From: Algicella marina
GTDB lineage: Bacteria > Pseudomonadota > Alphaproteobacteria > Rhodobacterales > Rhodobacteraceae
Length of the DNA: 64,000 nucleotides
Reading direction: 5' to 3'
Assembly (NCBI RefSeq): GCF_009931615.1
Contig: NZ_CP046620.1
Location: forward strand, 883,501-947,500
Below the pieces are notes generated by a model that did no database searches, was not told where the DNA came from, and saw only the letters and a program-made list of their open reading frames with translations. The position numbers and the translations under genes were made by a program. Below are positions 41,826 to 51,266 of this stretch, piece after piece. Positions within the stretch are counted from its first letter, which is position 1; the number at the start of each line of letters is the position of its first letter.

Positions 41826-42719
41826 CTTGGCATGTCCCGCGGAGGTTTCGAGGCCGATCATGCGACGGATATCTCCGGGGGTTGCACCTTCGGCGCGGTA
41901 GTGCGCGATGGCGCGGGCATCGTCGCGTTTGGCGAGACGTTTTCCGGCCTCGTCCCGGATCAGCCGGTGGTGATGAAAGACCGGTACTGGCAGGCCGAGC
42001 AGGTGCTGGAGCAGAACATGGATGTAGGTCGCCTCGAACAGATCCTGCCCGCGCGTGACGTGGGTAATCTGCTGATATGCATCATCCACAACGACGGCGA
42101 GATGATAGGAAGTGCCCAGATCGCGGCGGGCGAGGACGATATCACCGGCTGATGAGACGAGGTTGGTCGGCGCAAACGAGATGTCGCCGGTTACGCCCCT
42201 GGGGCTCTGTCCGGTTTCCGTAAAATCGAGTAGTCCGGTGGCGCTGGTGGCGGCGGCCATGTCGAGCCTGAGCGTGATATCGCCCTCAGGCAGTGGGCCG
42301 GTGCGGCTGTGGCGGTGTCGGCACGTGCCGGGATAGACAGGGCCGTCCGGGCCTGTGGTCCATACACCTTCCTGTGGTGCCGAAAGCGCTGCCTGAATGT
42401 CGCGGCGGCGGCAGGTGCAAGGGTAAATTATCCTTCGTTTCCAAAGGTTTTCCAGTGCTTCCTGATGGGCTGGGAGGCGCTCTGACTGGCGCAGGACCGG
42501 TTGCGGCCAGTCCAGTCCCAGCCATTTGAGATCTTCGAAGATCTGGCTTTCCCATTCCGGGCGGGCGCGGGACCTGTCGATATCCTCGATCCGCAGCAGA
42601 AAGGTGCCACCGTCCACCTGGGCGTTCTGCCAGCCAGTGAGGGCGGAGAACGCATGGCCTAGGTGCAGGGGGCCGGTGGGCGACGGGGCGAAACGCTCAG
42701 AATGCCTTGCGGAGGACAT
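41820..42719 (-). CDS. gluQ: Glutamyl-Q tRNA(Asp) synthetase
   Basis: 299 residues, about the catalytic half of glutamyl-tRNA synthetase without an anticodon domain. FAPSPTGPLHLGHAFSA holds the HIGH motif and GKRLAKRDDAR the KMSKS equivalent; CTCRRR and GTCRHR supply zinc ligands. It attaches glutamate to the queuosine base of tRNA(Asp). The start lies inside the end of the methyltransferase gene (23-base overlap). Confidence 0.94.
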   Translation of the reverse strand: MSSARHSERFAPSPTGPLHLGHAFSALTGWQNAQVDGGTFLLRIEDIDRSRARPEWESQIFEDLKWLGLDWPQPVLRQSERLPAHQEALENLWKRRIIYPCTCRRRDIQAALSAPQEGVWTTGPDGPVYPGTCRHRHSRTGPLPEGDITLRLDMAAATSATGLLDFTETGQSPRGVTGDISFAPTNLVSSAGDIVLARRDLGTSYHLAVVVDDAYQQITHVTRGQDLFEATYIHVLLQHLLGLPVPVFHHHRLIRDEAGKRLAKRDDARAIAHYRAEGATPGDIRRMIGLETSAGHAKL

Positions 42720-43329
42720 AGACGGTGGATTTCAGGCCGATCTTCGGCAGGTGGGGTCCGTGTTCCTTGAACTCGATGATCGCGTGGCCGCAATCTGTAT
42801 TTTCCCGCAGGCGGCCAGCGTAGCTGCGATCCTGCAGCGCGTGATCGTTCAGCGAGAAGACGAGGCGTCCGGCTCTGGGCAGAAGTGCGAGGAGATCGTC
42901 CATAACGTCGGCTGGTGCATGACCGGGTGTCAGCACGCCTATGGCGGCGATGCTCGTGTAATCGCCGGCGGCAAAAGGCAGGGGATCCGTGAGGTCGGTT
43001 TGAACGAGGTTGCGATAAACCCCCTTGGCTCTGGCCTTCGCCAGCATCTCCGGGGAGAAATCGGTGCCGTCGATGGTGGTGAAGCCGGCGGCATGCATGG
43101 CCTCGCCGCTCATCCCCGTGCCGCAGCCGATGTCGAGCAAGGGCGCATTCAGATCGGGGGTAAGTGACCTGAGGGCGGCGGCTGCGCGGGCGGGCGTGGC
43201 ATAGCCATTTTCACGCACTTCATCGTCGTAGCTCGCCGACCAGTCGTCGTAGAAGCTTCGGGTCTCGTCCTTTCCCTGAAGATCATAGACCGTTTCGAGG
43301 TATTTCTTGTTCATCATACCATCCCTCAT
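42697..43329 (-). CDS. Class I SAM-dependent methyltransferase
   Basis: 210 residues. LLDIGCGTGMSGEAM is motif I for S-adenosylmethionine, TDFSPEMLAKARAKG motif II and GRLVFSLNDHAL motif IV region. FYDDWSASYDDEV near the N-terminus is typical of small-molecule methyltransferases (Methyltransf_11/25). Substrate unknown. ATG at 43329 or 43317 is possible. It is transcribed together with gluQ. Confidence 0.85.
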   Translation of the reverse strand: MRDGMMNKKYLETVYDLQGKDETRSFYDDWSASYDDEVRENGYATPARAAAALRSLTPDLNAPLLDIGCGTGMSGEAMHAAGFTTIDGTDFSPEMLAKARAKGVYRNLVQTDLTDPLPFAAGDYTSIAAIGVLTPGHAPADVMDDLLALLPRAGRLVFSLNDHALQDRSYAGRLRENTDCGHAIIEFKEHGPHLPKIGLKSTVYVLRKAF

Positions 43330-43363
43330 GACAGTCTAGCGTCACTTGGGATGGTGTCCAGCT

Positions 43364-44722
43364 TCAGGCGGCGGCGTGCTGCCCTAGCCAAGCTGTGAAA
43401 TCCTGCTTGGCACGGTCTGTGTAGGCCTTGTAGCGATCCTTGCGGCCGCGGCGGCCGCCCTTCAGGCCTTCGACGGCAGGGAAGAGGCCGAAATTGACAT
43501 TCATGGGTTGAAAGGTCTTCGCTTCCGCACCGCCGGTGATGTGCGTGACAAGTGCGCCCATGGCGGTGGTGGGCGGCGGTGGCCGCAGCGCGTTGCCGAG
43601 CGCTTCTGCCGCAGCGAGACGCCCGGCGAGCAGGCCCATGGCGGCACTTTCGACATAGCCTTCGACGCCGGTGATCTGGCCGGCGAAGCGGAGATCGGGA
43701 CGGGACTTCATGCGCAACTGCTCGTCCAGCAGGCGCGGCGAATTGATGAAGGTATTGCGGTGGATGCCGCCGAGACGGGCAAACTCCGCGTTCTCCAGCC
43801 CAGGGATCATGCGCAGCACTTGCGTTTGTGCAGCGTATTTCATCTTCGTCTGGAAACCGACGATGTTGAACAGCGTGCCGAGCGCATTGTCCCGCCGAAG
43901 CTGGACGATGGCATGGGCTTTTACGGTCGGGTTGTGCGGGTTGGTGAGACCGACGGGTTTCATCGGACCATAGCGCAGGGTTTCACGGCCGCGTTCGGCC
44001 ATGACCTCCACCGGCAGGCAGCCCTCGAAGTAGGGGGTGTCCTGCTCCCAATCCTTGAATTCCGTTTTCTCGGCGGCGAGGAGCGCGTCGAGGAAGGCTT
44101 CATACTGTTGCCTGTCTATGGGACAGTTGAGATAGGCGGTACGATCCTCCTCCGTCTCGCCCTTGTCGTAGCGGGATTGGAACCATGCCTTTTCCATATC
44201 GACGCTGTCAGCGTAGACGATGGGCGCAATGGCGTCGAAGAAGGCGAGTGCATCTTCGCCGGTGGCGGCCAAGATTTCCTGCGCCAGGGCCTGCGACGTG
44301 AGAGGGCCGGTTGCGATGATGGTGCTGCCCCAGCTTTCGGGCGGCAGGCCGGTGATCTCGCCCCGTTCGATGGTAACATTGGGGTGGGCGTTGAGCCTTT
44401 CGGTGACTTCCTCAGAAAAGGCCTCCCGGTCGACGGCGAGAGCGCCGCCGGCAGGCAGGCTGTGGCGATCGGCTGTGTGCATGATGAGGCCACCGGCAGC
44501 ACGCATTTCCCAATGTAGGAGGCCGACGGCATTCTGCTCACTGTCGTCGGAGCGGAAGGAGTTGGAACAGACGAGTTCGGCGAGGCCGTCGGTCTGATGG
44601 GCGAATGTGCCAGTGACAGGACGCATTTCATGAAGAACAACGGGCTGGCCGGCCTCGGCGATCTGCCAGGCGGCCTCGGACCCGGCCATGCCGCCGCCGA
44701 CGATGTGGATTGGGGTGCTCAT
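43364..44722 (-). CDS. trmFO: Folate/FAD-dependent tRNA (uracil-54-C5)-methyltransferase
   Basis: 452 residues. [20 protein letters not shown] is the FAD-binding loop; [25 protein letters not shown] and the conserved SPRLLDEQL region are typical. It makes ribothymidine at position 54 of tRNAs using methylene-tetrahydrofolate, where Gammaproteobacteria use SAM-dependent TrmA. Confidence 0.96.
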   Translation of the reverse strand: MSTPIHIVGGGMAGSEAAWQIAEAGQPVVLHEMRPVTGTFAHQTDGLAELVCSNSFRSDDSEQNAVGLLHWEMRAAGGLIMHTADRHSLPAGGALAVDREAFSEEVTERLNAHPNVTIERGEITGLPPESWGSTIIATGPLTSQALAQEILAATGEDALAFFDAIAPIVYADSVDMEKAWFQSRYDKGETEEDRTAYLNCPIDRQQYEAFLDALLAAEKTEFKDWEQDTPYFEGCLPVEVMAERGRETLRYGPMKPVGLTNPHNPTVKAHAIVQLRRDNALGTLFNIVGFQTKMKYAAQTQVLRMIPGLENAEFARLGGIHRNTFINSPRLLDEQLRMKSRPDLRFAGQITGVEGYVESAAMGLLAGRLAAAEALGNALRPPPPTTAMGALVTHITGGAEAKTFQPMNVNFGLFPAVEGLKGGRRGRKDRYKAYTDRAKQDFTAWLGQHAAA

Positions 44723-44838
44723 GGGCGGGATTTAGGCGCTAACAGCGGAAAAGGGAAGGGGCGGGTAGGGACTGCAAGCTTACGGCGCGAAGATATGCTC
44801 CGCGCCGGACGGCCCGCATTTCTGTCCGGTGCGTCCGT

Positions 44839-47562
44839 TCAGGACTCGTCGTCTGCCGGATCTTCAGAATTTTCCGCGATCCAAGCAACGGAGACGACTT
44901 CCTCACCCGGGCCGGTGTTGAACACACGCACGCCCCCTGCGCTGCGCGAGCGGTAGGAGATACCGTTGACGGGGCAGCGGATTGACTGCCCTGTCGAAGT
45001 GACGAGCATGATCTGATCGTCGAGATCGACGGGGAAGGAAGCGACAAGATTGCCGCCGCGCATTGCCTTGTCCATTGCCGCCACGCCCTGGCCCCCGCGC
45101 CCGCGCACCGGATAGCCGTGGCTGGAGGACAGTTTGCCCGACCCCTTGGCGGAAATGGTCAGGATCAGGTCTTCGGCGGCGGACATTTCAGCGTAGCGCT
45201 CCTGCGAGAGAGCGACATCCGCGACGGCGTCCTCTTCTTCCTCCGCACCGTCTTCATCTGTACCTGCCACGGCGCGGCGCATCTTAAGATAGGCCGCGCG
45301 TTCTTCGGAAGTGGCTTCGAAGTGTCGTATCACGGCCATGGACACAACGCGGTCACCCTCTGCCAGTCGGATACCACGGACGCCTGTACTATCGCGACCC
45401 TTGAACACGCGGACGGCTGTAGTTGGGAACCGGATAGCCTTGCCCAAAGCCGTGACGAGCATGACATCATCATCCTCGGACGCAATACGCGCGTTGATCA
45501 GCGATGTGCCCTCCGGCAATTTCATCGCTATCTTGCCATTGCGCATCACGTTGGTGAAATCGGATAGCGCGTTGCGGCGCACGTCGCCCTCCGAAGTGGC
45601 GAAAACGATCTGCAACTCGTCCCATTCCTCTTCCGCCCGGTCGACCGGCATGATCGCAGCGATCGACGTGCCTTGAGGTATCGGCAGAATGTTGACAATC
45701 GCCTTGCCGCGCGCGTTGCGCCCGCCCTGCGGAAGCCGCCATGTCTTCAACTTGTAGACCATGCCTTCTGTCGTGAAGAACAGCAGTGGCGTGTGGGTGT
45801 TGGCGACGAAGAGCGTGGTGACGAAATCCTCGTCCTTCGTGGCCATGCCCTGCGTGCCCTTGCCGCCACGTTTCTGTTCACGGTACTCGGTCAACGGCGT
45901 GCGTTTGATGTAACCGGAGTTCGAAACGGTGACGACCATTTCAGCCCGCTCGATCAGGTCTTCGTCCTCCATGTCGCCCGCATGTTCGAGGATCTCGGTA
46001 CGGCGCGGCACGGCGAACTTCTCTTTCACTTCCGCGAGTTCGTCGGAAATGATCGCCATAATCCGTTCGCGGGAGCGCAGGATATCCAGGTAGTCGGCGA
46101 TTTTAGCGGCCAGTTCCTCCAACTCGTCTGTGACTTCCTTGACCCCGATCTGGGTCAGGCGCTGAAGGCGAAGTTCGAGGATGGCGCGGGCCTGGGCTTC
46201 GGAGAGATTATAGGTGCCATCATCGTTCATTGTATGGCTGGGGTCGTCAATCAGTTGGATGTAAGCCGCGATTGCCTCCGCCGGCCAACGCCGGGTCATC
46301 AGTTTTTCCCGTGCCTCGCCGGCATCGGCGGAACTGCGGATGGTGGCAACCACCTCGTCCACGTTCTCGACGGCGACTGCGAGACCACAGAGAACGTGGC
46401 TCCGTTCGCGCGCCTTTTCCAATTCATAGGCGGTTCGGCGGGCAACCACTTCCTCACGGAAGGAAATGAAGTTGGTGAGGAAGCTGCGGAGGGTAAGTTG
46501 TTCCGGCCGGCCGCCGTTGAGCGCCAGCATGTTGCAGCCGAAGCTGGTTTGCAGGGGCGTGAAGCGGAAGAGCTGGTTAAGGACGACTTCCGCCGTCGCG
46601 TCGCGCCGCAGTTCCACAACGACGCGGACGCCGAAACGGTCAGACTCGTCCTGCACATGGGCGATGCCCTCGATCTTCTTGTCGCGGGCGAGTTCGGCTA
46701 TTCGTTCGATCAGGGTGGACTTGTTGACTTGGTAGGGGATCTCGTGGGCGACGATGGCGAAACGGTCCTTGCGGATTTCCTCCACGGTGGTCTTTGCGCG
46801 GATAACGACGGACCCGCGGCCCTCTAGATAGGCCTTTCGAGCGCCCGAGCGGCCGAGAATTTGCCCGCCGGTAGGGAAATCGGGTGCGGGGACGTACTCC
46901 ATCAGTGCTTCCGAGGACAGATCGGGGTCTTCGATCAGCGCCTGCGTCGCATCGATTACCTCGCCGAGGTTGTGCGGCGGGATATTGGTGGCCATGCCGA
47001 CGGCGATACCACCGGCACCGTTGACGAGCATGTTGGGAAAGCGCGCCGGCAGGACCACAGGCTCCTTGTCCTTGCCGTCATAATTGTCCTGGAAATCCAC
47101 CGTGTTCTTGTCGATGTCCGCCAGCAGGTAATTGGCCGGATTGTCCATCCGCACCTCGGTGTAGCGCATGGCTGCAGGGGCATCGCCATCCATGGAGCCG
47201 AAGTTTCCCTGACCGTCCAGCAGCGGCAGTGACATCGAGAAATCCTGCGCCATGCGCACCAGCGCGTCGTAAATGGCGCTGTCACCATGCGGGTGATACT
47301 TTCCCATGACATCACCCACAGGGCGGGCGGATTTGCGGTAGGGCTTGTCGGCGGTGTTGCCGGTTTCATCCATCGCGTAGAGGATGCGTCGGTGAACGGG
47401 TTTGAGGCCGTCGCGCAGGTCAGGGATGGCGCGGGAGATGATTACCGACATCGCGTAATCGAGGAAAGATGTCTCCATTTCCTCTTCGATGGTGATGGTC
47501 GGTCCGTCGTAGGCGGACTTTTTCGGTGCGTCGTCTTCCGGCGGTGTCTGCTCGTCGCTCAC
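44839..47562 (-). CDS. gyrA: DNA gyrase subunit A
   Basis: 907 residues. The N-terminal breakage-reunion domain has the active-site Tyr in [10 protein letters not shown], and the C-terminal half carries the beta-pinwheel with the GyrA box ([10 protein letters not shown]). The quinolone-resistance region reads [10 protein letters not shown], with Ser95 and Asp99 in the positions of E. coli S83 and D87, the susceptible residues. Gyrase introduces negative supercoils. ssb lies 152 bases upstream. Confidence 0.97.
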   Translation of the reverse strand: MSDEQTPPEDDAPKKSAYDGPTITIEEEMETSFLDYAMSVIISRAIPDLRDGLKPVHRRILYAMDETGNTADKPYRKSARPVGDVMGKYHPHGDSAIYDALVRMAQDFSMSLPLLDGQGNFGSMDGDAPAAMRYTEVRMDNPANYLLADIDKNTVDFQDNYDGKDKEPVVLPARFPNMLVNGAGGIAVGMATNIPPHNLGEVIDATQALIEDPDLSSEALMEYVPAPDFPTGGQILGRSGARKAYLEGRGSVVIRAKTTVEEIRKDRFAIVAHEIPYQVNKSTLIERIAELARDKKIEGIAHVQDESDRFGVRVVVELRRDATAEVVLNQLFRFTPLQTSFGCNMLALNGGRPEQLTLRSFLTNFISFREEVVARRTAYELEKARERSHVLCGLAVAVENVDEVVATIRSSADAGEAREKLMTRRWPAEAIAAYIQLIDDPSHTMNDDGTYNLSEAQARAILELRLQRLTQIGVKEVTDELEELAAKIADYLDILRSRERIMAIISDELAEVKEKFAVPRRTEILEHAGDMEDEDLIERAEMVVTVSNSGYIKRTPLTEYREQKRGGKGTQGMATKDEDFVTTLFVANTHTPLLFFTTEGMVYKLKTWRLPQGGRNARGKAIVNILPIPQGTSIAAIMPVDRAEEEWDELQIVFATSEGDVRRNALSDFTNVMRNGKIAMKLPEGTSLINARIASEDDDVMLVTALGKAIRFPTTAVRVFKGRDSTGVRGIRLAEGDRVVSMAVIRHFEATSEERAAYLKMRRAVAGTDEDGAEEEEDAVADVALSQERYAEMSAAEDLILTISAKGSGKLSSSHGYPVRGRGGQGVAAMDKAMRGGNLVASFPVDLDDQIMLVTSTGQSIRCPVNGISYRSRSAGGVRVFNTGPGEEVVSVAWIAENSEDPADDES

Positions 47563-47665
47563 TGGGATTTTCCCTGCTATATCTTGTGAAGGTCAGTTTA
47601 TACGACCGCGATATGGGGGAAAAGGTCTTTCTGGCAATCAAGTGGAATGATCGCCTGATCTGGGG

Positions 47666-47684
47666 CGCCCGGTAGTACCGGGCG
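47666..47684. repeat. Hairpin between ssb and gyrA
   Basis: CGCCCGG (47666-47672) and CCGGGCG (47678-47684) form a perfect 7-bp stem with a 5-base loop. It has no T run in either direction, so it is a stem in the gyrA leader or a weak terminator after ssb. Confidence 0.45.
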
Positions 47685-47714
47685 GCCCGTTGAAGAAGTT
47701 CTAAGGATAATCCG

Positions 47715-48200
47715 TCAGAAAGGGATCTCGTCGTCCAGATCGCTGCCGCCCGACGGTCCGGATTGGCCGCCGCCGTAGCTGCCGCCGCCGCCACCCGAGT
47801 AGCCGCCGCCACCGCCATAACTGCCGCCACCGCCGCCGCCCGAGCCCTGCGGGCTGTCAAGGAAGGTCATTTCGCCGCCGAAGTTGCGGATGACAACCTC
47901 GGTTGAGTACCTGTCCTGTCCGGACTGATCCTGCCATTTGCGGGTCTCGAGCTTTCCTTCGAGGTAAACCTTGGAGCCCTTTTTGAGATACTGTTGGGCA
48001 AGATCGGCGAGGCGCTCGTTGAATATCGCTACCGTATGCCACTCCGTCCGCTCCCGGTTCTCGCCGCTGTTGCGGTCGCGCCAGCGTTCCGAGGTGGCGA
48101 CGCGAAGGTTGCAGACCTTGCCGCCGTTCTGGAAGGAGCGGATTTCGGGGTCGGCGCCGAGGTTGCCGATCAGCATGACTTTGTTGAGGCTTCCCGCCAT
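47715..48200 (-). CDS. ssb: Single-stranded DNA-binding protein
   Basis: 161 residues. OB fold at 1-110 ([38 protein letters not shown]), a long Gly/Tyr-rich linker and the DDEIPF C-terminal tip that recruits repair and replication proteins. It coats single-stranded DNA. In many Alphaproteobacteria ssb is next to uvrA; here a transglycosylase gene and the retron island separate them. Confidence 0.97.
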   Translation of the reverse strand: MAGSLNKVMLIGNLGADPEIRSFQNGGKVCNLRVATSERWRDRNSGENRERTEWHTVAIFNERLADLAQQYLKKGSKVYLEGKLETRKWQDQSGQDRYSTEVVIRNFGGEMTFLDSPQGSGGGGGGSYGGGGGYSGGGGGSYGGGQSGPSGGSDLDDEIPF

Positions 48201-48372
48201 TTCATTTCCTTTTCCTTCGAATCCGTTGGCAGAGAGTAAACAGGTTCAAATGGCAACGCCAAGCGTCAAACGGTTAACGGTGGGATGACAGACAGGCGGG
48301 TTTGCGGTATGGGAGTTGCCGGAAGATCAGTGGTCGGGCAGAGACACTGGCGAAGGACGGCCTGGAGGTGTG

Positions 48373-48978
48373 ATGCGGTATTTGGTTCTTGCGTTCGGGC
48401 TTGCGGCCCTTCCCGTGGAAGTGCTGGCGGGAGACGGCATTCTGTTCGGCAACTCCTCCAGCCTACCGGCATATGACCGGGACCTGATCCGCAAACCCGT
48501 CCCTGGAAAGCTGAAGAATGTACCGCCAGAGCCGCGGATTGCGCGGAGTGTGGACCGGCCGGGAGTGGGGCTGGATGTGTACAGTTCCGGCTTCTATGGC
48601 ACTGCAAATGTTCCGAAAAACGAGTATACGAACATCGCGCGGGCGGCGGCGGTTCGGCACGGGGTGCCGGTGGAACTGTTCCTGAAACTGGTGACACAGG
48701 AAAGTGGTTGGAATCCTTCAGCAAAATCGCACAAGGGGGCGATCGGGCTGGCGCAATTGATGCCGCAAACGGCGCGGGGGTTGGGGGTTAATCCGCATGA
48801 TCCGCAGCAGAACCTGGAAGGGGGCGCGCGCTACCTTTCGCGGCAGTACGCGAAGTTCCGGAGCTGGCGGCTGGCACTGGCGGCGTACAACGCCGGGCCG
48901 CAAGCCGTTGAAAAATATGGCGGAGTTCCGCCGTACAAGGAAACGCAGAACTACGTGCGGATCATCTACGGGCGCTGA
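48373..48978 (+). CDS. Lytic transglycosylase (SLT domain)
   Basis: 201 residues from ATG at 48373 with TGGAGG upstream. Signal peptide at 1-19, then a variable linker and an SLT domain from about 85: the catalytic E110 in [41 protein letters not shown] and [16 protein letters not shown]. It cleaves peptidoglycan with 1,6-anhydro formation in the periplasm. Confidence 0.92.
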   Translation: MRYLVLAFGLAALPVEVLAGDGILFGNSSSLPAYDRDLIRKPVPGKLKNVPPEPRIARSVDRPGVGLDVYSSGFYGTANVPKNEYTNIARAAAVRHGVPVELFLKLVTQESGWNPSAKSHKGAIGLAQLMPQTARGLGVNPHDPQQNLEGGARYLSRQYAKFRSWRLALAAYNAGPQAVEKYGGVPPYKETQNYVRIIYGR

Positions 48979-49398
48979 TGGCGCGCGGGCGGGACGCAGC
49001 ACTCCCCGCAGCCTGCCAAAGCCGGGTTTGGTATGGGTTCGGTATGGTTTCGGTATTGCGACGGTTTCTGTGGGGTACGCCAAAGGTCATGGATTCGATT
49101 ACCTTCGGCCCTGGCCGCCGCCACGGCCCGACCGGCGGGCTGTGCGGCTGCGATGGCAGGTAATAGATTCGATTACCCTCGGATATCGGGGCTTCGGGGT
49201 GAGGGAAGTGCGGGCACGGGCGCTTAGGGCCGGTTTGCCGCTACGGCCCGCGGGAGGCGCATTGGCGGCACGCTGGGGAGGCTGGAGAGCGTATGGGTTT
49301 GTGATCCGGTTATGGTAATGCGACTGGTATTGTTGGGTATTGTGGTGACGACGGCAAGTTCAAATGATGAATTCGGCTATTAGGAGACAGTCTGGGAG
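48979..49398. other. Non-coding stretch with short direct repeats next to the retron island
   Basis: 420 bases without a credible gene. An 11-bp tandem unit, GGTATGG(G/T)TTC, occurs at 49030-49040 and 49041-49051 with a degenerate third copy to 49062. GATTCGATTACC(T/C)TCGG occurs at 49092-49108 and again at 49166-49182, 74 bases apart. Base composition changes from GC-rich to AT-rich at about 49,330, marking the edge of the retron island. Confidence 0.5.
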
Positions 49399-49422
49399 GT
49401 CGAAGGAAAGGTTAGCTTCGAC
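49399..49422 (-). terminator. Hairpin just downstream of the reverse transcriptase gene
   Basis: GTCGAAG (49399-49405) and CTTCGAC (49416-49422) pair over a 10-base loop, four bases beyond the reverse transcriptase stop on the minus strand. It lacks a T run, so termination by this hairpin alone is uncertain. Confidence 0.4.
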
Positions 49423-49426
49423 GTAA

Positions 49427-50368
49427 TCACGTTTTAGGGTTTTCCACTTGCTTGCGCTGAGACAATCGACCTGAAATTTGCTCGTCTAGGCGTCCTCGAA
49501 GCTTTGGGTTTGTTGTTCTGGCTCGCAATTGTTTCAGTTCAGCTATCATCTTTAGTTGGCGGTTGGGTAAGTGAGTACCGCCTTCTTTTACAATAACCCC
49601 TGTGATATCAGCAGGGGCGTTAATTAAGCTGACTTCTTTCGAATCCTTAAGGCGCAGTCCATTTCCAAATATTAATTTCTTGATGTCCCATATTAGAGCC
49701 TTGGGAACAACGTCGCCAGAAATTGTTATGTCGTCTGCGTAGAGGCTGAGTTTACAATCTCGGGCTTTCACCAGCTCTTCAACGGCAAGCCAAACATGGC
49801 TGTTGCTGTAGTAGGCGAGGATCGGACTACATGGAGAACCTTGGGGCAAGCATTCATTCAGAGTAACTAAATGAACTAGAACAGCGGTTACATCCCGAGA
49901 GCATTCGAGCACTCGATGGAAAAAGTGGGCGACGTTGTTGGCGGAACAACTTGGGAAGTAGTCCGCGACATCAAGCAGCCAGAACGCCTTCGACTCTTTA
50001 TGGTGCGCAGCATTTTCGACGTAGGAACGCCCTTTAACTGGGCTAAAAAGGAACTCGGGGGCTTTTACTCGTCCCAAAAGATCACCAATACGCTTTTGCA
50101 TCGCTTTGAGTTGCACGTCAGGAATGTCGATAGGTCGGTAGCTCTCGGCCTTTTCCGGAGGGGGAGGCTGTTTCAGCCATGCGCCTCTTTCATGATCCTT
50201 TAGCTTCTTATGCTTCCAGCGACGGACGTAGAGGTCACTGCGGTGGCTGATCTCGTCCAAGGTATTTGCGGATACCCTAAGAAGCTCGGCAAGTTGCTTC
50301 CGGCTTCTCAGGCGAAAAAATGGGCTATCCTTGAGATGGTAACCGCCGTCAGACTGCTTCTTCGGCAT
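49427..50368 (-). CDS. Retron-type reverse transcriptase
   Basis: 313 residues from ATG at 50368, which lies inside the HTH gene; a TTG at 50416 would add 16. RT motifs in order: RPIDIP region (78-83), retron-specific NAxxH (NAAHH, 119-123), LDVADYFPS with the first catalytic Asp, LPQGSPCSP (174-182), YADD (210-213) and ITG (255-257) in place of the retron VTG. These motifs separate retron RTs from group II intron and DGR enzymes. It should copy a structured RNA into multicopy single-stranded DNA. The C-terminal thumb is somewhat short. Codon use is AT-richer than flanking genes, pointing to transfer. Confidence 0.88.
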   Translation of the reverse strand: MPKKQSDGGYHLKDSPFFRLRSRKQLAELLRVSANTLDEISHRSDLYVRRWKHKKLKDHERGAWLKQPPPPEKAESYRPIDIPDVQLKAMQKRIGDLLGRVKAPEFLFSPVKGRSYVENAAHHKESKAFWLLDVADYFPSCSANNVAHFFHRVLECSRDVTAVLVHLVTLNECLPQGSPCSPILAYYSNSHVWLAVEELVKARDCKLSLYADDITISGDVVPKALIWDIKKLIFGNGLRLKDSKEVSLINAPADITGVIVKEGGTHLPNRQLKMIAELKQLRARTTNPKLRGRLDEQISGRLSQRKQVENPKT

Positions 50369-50654
50369 CTGCTTTTCTTTCAACGAAACGCAGAATGTCG
50401 ATGACTTTGCCTGCAATTTTTGAACGAATCTTATCGCCAGATTTGGCGTTCGGAAGTTCCTCCGCGAAGAACAAGATCGAAGAAACCGGAATCCTGAATT
50501 CTGTCGCGTATCGCTGGATCAGATCAAGCGAGGGAGTTTTGTTACCCTTTTCGATCTCCGAGATATGGGACCTCGAGACGCCGATTTTTTTTGCCAGTTC
50601 GACCTGCTTCAAGTCATGGAACACCCGGATTAACCTTAGTGCTTCATTGATCAT
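50349..50654 (-). CDS. XRE-family helix-turn-helix protein of the retron island
   Basis: 101 residues. RVFHDLKQVELAKKIGVSRSHISEIEKGNKTPSLDLI (about 9-45) is a typical Cro/C1-type HTH; the rest is helical and charged with a hydrophobic patch (VSSILFFAEE). The 3' end overlaps the reverse transcriptase start by 20 bases. It could repress the operon, act as an antitoxin, or be the retron partner; retrons with HTH partners are described (type VI in the published scheme, from memory). Confidence 0.85.
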   Translation of the reverse strand: MINEALRLIRVFHDLKQVELAKKIGVSRSHISEIEKGNKTPSLDLIQRYATEFRIPVSSILFFAEELPNAKSGDKIRSKIAGKVIDILRFVERKADAEEAV

Positions 50655-50702
50655 ATTTTAATCCCGTTTGCCTTTCCCGCTTAGACATTAGGCGGGCGGC
50701 GA

Positions 50703-50858
50703 TTAGCCGGGCGATCCGAAAATCGCCATCAACCACCGGACCAGCCGGTAGATGAAGATAGCCACCCTAAGGATGACCATCACGGTGCGAGGGTTTCGGA
50801 GTTTCCTCCAAAACCGACGTCGCCGCCGCCGTCGGTGTGTATCTTCAGAGAGAGCCAT
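50703..50858 (-). CDS. 51-residue Arg-rich single-pass membrane protein
   Basis: ATG at 50858 is preceded by AAAGGAGGAGCTAT, the best ribosome binding site in the island. The product starts MALSEDTH, has seven consecutive Arg (9-15), then FWRKLRNPR and one hydrophobic segment (VMVILRVAIFIYRLVRWLMAIF, in parts 26-47). Charge distribution predicts the N-terminus inside. It is the first gene of a three-gene minus-strand set, 48 bases before the HTH gene. I know no family. Its size and form resemble type I toxins and membrane-acting retron effectors, so it is a candidate effector. Confidence 0.65.
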   Translation of the reverse strand: MALSEDTHRRRRRRRFWRKLRNPRTVMVILRVAIFIYRLVRWLMAIFGSPG

Positions 50859-50865
50859 ATAGCTC

Positions 50866-51156
50866 CTCCTTTCTGTTGGCCCCGGCGCAACACCCACAGT
50901 GGATGCTACTAACCAAGGGTCCTCACCCAACAGAAAACGGAAACCGACGACTGAACCCTTTGCCTAGACGCGATAGCTGTCCTTGCTATCGCGTCTGCTT
51001 CGCCCGCCGCCGTCCCCTCGTCCCCCTCCGGGGACTCCGGGCCGTGTGCGGTAGAAGTGGTAGAGGGGAGAACCCCTCCGCGCTTGAACAAGTCCAAGCT
51101 GGGTATGAGGAACTTCTTCCGTTATTACACAAAGTGAATGTGGGAAGGGTCTCGTC
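50866..51156 (-). ncRNA. Candidate retron non-coding RNA (msr-msd) / structured leader
   Basis: Non-coding and rich in hairpins on the minus strand: AGACGCGATAGC/GCTATCGCGTCT, a perfect 12-bp stem (50966-50977 with 50985-50996); GAGGGG/CCCCTC with a TTCT loop; GTCCCC/GGGGAC; GCTTG/CAAGC. An outer pairing, 51145-51156 with 50946-50960 (AAGGGT/ACCCTT plus TCGTC/GACGA on the plus strand), could be the a1/a2 arms, enclosing about 190 bases. TTTCTGTTGG (50928-50937 region) can pair with CCAACAGAAA just before the small-protein ribosome binding site. The usual TAGC priming motif next to a1 is not clear, so the exact msr-msd limits are not settled. Confidence 0.45.
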
Positions 51157-51162
51157 ATCTTT

Positions 51163-51260
51163 CAAGGGAAAAAGTTCGCGTTGAGCGAATTTTTTCAACC
51201 AAAGTCTAAAATCTTACTTAAAACGAGGCATTTGAGCTGAGTGGCGCGAACTTTCCCTTG
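51163..51260 (-). promoter_or_regulatory. Leader with mutually exclusive stems (attenuator-like)
   Basis: On the minus strand, CAAGGGAAAGTTCGCG (51260-51245) can pair with CGCGAACTTTTTCCCTTG (51180-51163), 16 bp with a 2-base bulge. The second arm also takes part in a short hairpin TTCGC/GCGAA (51189-51175) followed by CTTTTT, like a terminator. The two structures cannot coexist, the usual design of an attenuator. Alternatively these arms are the a1/a2 repeats of a small retron RNA. Confidence 0.45.
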
Positions 51261-51266
51261 TCGTCC

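Noticed and set aside
48979-49330. CRISPR-like array from the repeats downstream of the lytic transglycosylase
   Set aside because: Repeats are too few, of two unrelated types, not regularly spaced and without cas genes.
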